Below, in pieces: positions 62,488-64,000 of a stretch of 64,000 nucleotides of DNA (the first letter of the stretch is position 1; each line of letters begins with the position of its first letter). The notes below the pieces were generated by a model. The model worked only from the letters and a program-made list of their open reading frames with translations. It was not told the origin of the DNA and did no database searches. A program made the translations under genes and the position numbers. The DNA is taken from NCBI GenBank assembly GCA_016748015.1, contig JAAOMT010000523.1:281354-345353 (forward strand). Direction: 5' to 3'. Source of the stretch: Geosiphon pyriformis. Taxonomy: Eukaryota; Glomeromycota; Glomeromycetes; Archaeosporales; Geosiphonaceae.

Positions 62488-63291
62488 GATTTGGTTAATG
62501 GGTGAGATATTACTGGTTATGTTTAAAGGGATTGGTGTCCATATATTTGAGTGTTCTCTGGGTGCTAATGCTGGTTGCTTTCCTTTGTTGCTTGAACTAA
62601 TAGGTTGTAAGATAGCTGTTTCTTCCATCAAGGGAGATGCTAATTCTACTAAGTTTTGTGCTGGTGGCTGTTCCCAAGTTGATGGGTTTCTTTTTGTTTG
62701 ACCAGCTGCTGGGGTAAGATTTCCAAACAGCAATCCGTATTCTCCTAGTGATTTGGTCCAACTGTGTTGATTCCAAGGGTGTGGATTTCCAGGAGTTCAT
62801 GGTGTTTCCAACTGGGTTTTTAGGAATGGGTTGAATACAATTCTACTTTGGGGTGTCTGATGGTATAATGGAGTTGTTGGGGAGAGAACTCTTGGTTTCT
62901 TGTTGACTGTAGACTTGGCTTGGGCAGTTACAGGATTGTTGGATTCATTTTCATATTCCTCAGGGTCAGATTCCACTGGTTGTTGTACTTGAGAGAATCA
63001 TTGTGCCACATAATATTTAATGTCTGTATCAATTATGTGCAGAGTTTCAGTGATTGCTCGGGTAGTCATGGCTGTTGAGTACCCTAGTAAGCTTTGATGG
63101 ATTTGTTCTCCAAGTTTTTCTGTATCAGTTGCGTGGCCTAACAAGCAGTTAATTTTTGTGTTAATATAGTTACAAAAATCACTTTCTGCGTAAGTGGTTT
63201 TTGCTGGTATTCCTAGGTCTTTTCGAAAGTATTGAAATAGTGCTTTTCCGTACAAGAAGTGGTCCTTTCCTATTGTTCCAATCGTCACCAC
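62488..63291 (-). pseudogene. Gag N-terminal leader of element B
   Basis: It begins at the conserved AAAAGTGGTGAC block (63291) with no ATG, and reads LFQYFRKDLGIP, aligning with IYTQNQSDLGLP of C. It continues to the core Met with few stops. Start-codon choice is unresolved. Confidence 0.55.
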
Positions 63292-63335
63292 TTTTATGTA
63301 TTTTTGGGGGTGCTCTGTCTCTGTGGATTTATAAC

Positions 63336-63354
63336 CTCACAGGGAGCACCAAAT
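63336..63354 (-). promoter_or_regulatory. Primer-binding site of element B
   Basis: On the minus strand the LTR end GTAACA is followed by TT and TGGTGCTCCCTGTGAGG. The complementary tRNA would end GGGAGCACCA. The same TTTGGTGCT follows the LTR at 9245. Confidence 0.65.
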
Positions 63355-64000
63355 GTTACAGGTAAACTTGGTGGGTATGAGAAATAGTAACATTTGGTGC
63401 TCTTAATTATTGATGATGCATTTTTCGTGTAATTCTGTTGGCTTAGTCTTGATTATCAGTCTCTGAAGGTCTATTCCTAGATGTGAATTTACCTGTCGAG
63501 TTCTTTGGTTATAAGGCACAGAGTTTGTCTTTTGTTAATTGCAACATTTTTTGTAAATGTGAGCTCTCTTCTCTGAGCTAACAAGTGCAGTCATTAGGGT
63601 CTGGCATTGTTTTTTCGCCTTTCTGGTAAGCTAACAAGATAAAATTAATATCTAAAACTTAGGGAGAGCTTTCCTTTTTTACCAGGCTATCATGAAGTCT
63701 ATTCCCAGACAGTTGATTTTACTATGTTGCTGCTCCACAAAAATAAAACAGAAAAAGAAAGAAAAAGAAAAAGGAAAGAAAAGAAAAGAGAGAAAAAATA
63801 AATTAGTATCATCAATCACCATGATCAAGAGCAATTGGTCTAAATCATTAATAGATTCGAGGCAGTTATGCTAAGAGCATCTGTCCTAGAATGGAGATAT
63901 GAGACAAAAGTTAATTCATGTAAATTCCATGAAGTTCGAGAACATAAATTTGTGATTCTGATTTCTTTAATAATTGGTTTATTTCAGGAGATGAAATAGA
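63355..64000 (-). repeat. 5' LTR of element B (cut by window)
   Basis: The first 646 bp of an LTR that matches 54282-54925. Relative to the other copy many CpGs are lost (for example CACGTAA against CATGTAA, TTCGTG against TTTGTG). By the length of its partner it should end near 64426. Confidence 0.88.

Larger units (their letters stand above)
54282..64000 (-). mobile_element. Ty3/gypsy element B with dUTPase, nested in element A
   Basis: Complete internal region flanked by two LTRs (54282-55353, and 63355 to beyond the window). Domain order is the same as in A but the sequence is well diverged. Many stops occur, mostly at Gln and Trp columns. RT keeps its YLDD-type active site, but protease DSG has become DSR, so it is inactive. 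Its left end lies in the primer-binding region of element A. Confidence 0.9.

Overview
The window looks like nuclear DNA of an arbuscular mycorrhizal fungus (Glomeromycotina); the genus is not resolved. The reasons are spliced fungal housekeeping genes with short introns, LINE and Ty3/gypsy families that resemble those of AM fungi (from memory, not searched), and a sharp mosaic of moderate-GC gene islands and extremely AT-rich stretches.

Layout. 1-3641: 5' part of Ty3/gypsy element C (minus), inserted in a LINE whose 3' end is 3642-4600. 4601-14450: AT-rich tract of decayed LINEs (F on plus, H on minus), with an inverted pair of LTRs at 9245-11004. 14992-22324: gene island with STRAP-like (-), THG1 (+), SNAPIN-like (-), METTL2/TRM140-type methyltransferase (+) and RSA3-like (-). 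23655-27590: LINE G (+) carrying a solo LTR, then a LINE stub (-). 27709-33313: second gene island with ADE5,7 (+) and MID1 (-). 34441-42730: a LINE 3' fragment (+) and a nearly full-length LINE D (-) split by a solo LTR. 44511-64000: a nest in which LINE E is interrupted by element A, and A is interrupted by element B.

The host genes are ordinary: a WD40 scaffold, tRNA-His guanylyltransferase, a probable BLOC-1/BORC subunit, a tRNA m3C methyltransferase, a ribosome assembly factor, a bifunctional purine enzyme and a calcium-channel subunit. Every gene model below gives a CDS divisible by three; the lengths I could compare with yeast or human proteins (STRAP, THG1, ADE5,7, MID1) are similar.

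The most unusual content is in the LTR elements. A and B share the order leader-Gag-protease-Cys-rich spacer-dUTPase-RT-RNase H-integrase-extra 3' ORF. Gag in all families seems to lack an AUG at its conserved N-terminus, where a common AAAAGTGG block sits. The two LTRs of B differ almost only by transitions, and stops in the elements fall mostly at Gln, Trp and Arg columns, which fits C-to-T type decay. Every LTR element seen lies inside a LINE copy or another LTR element.
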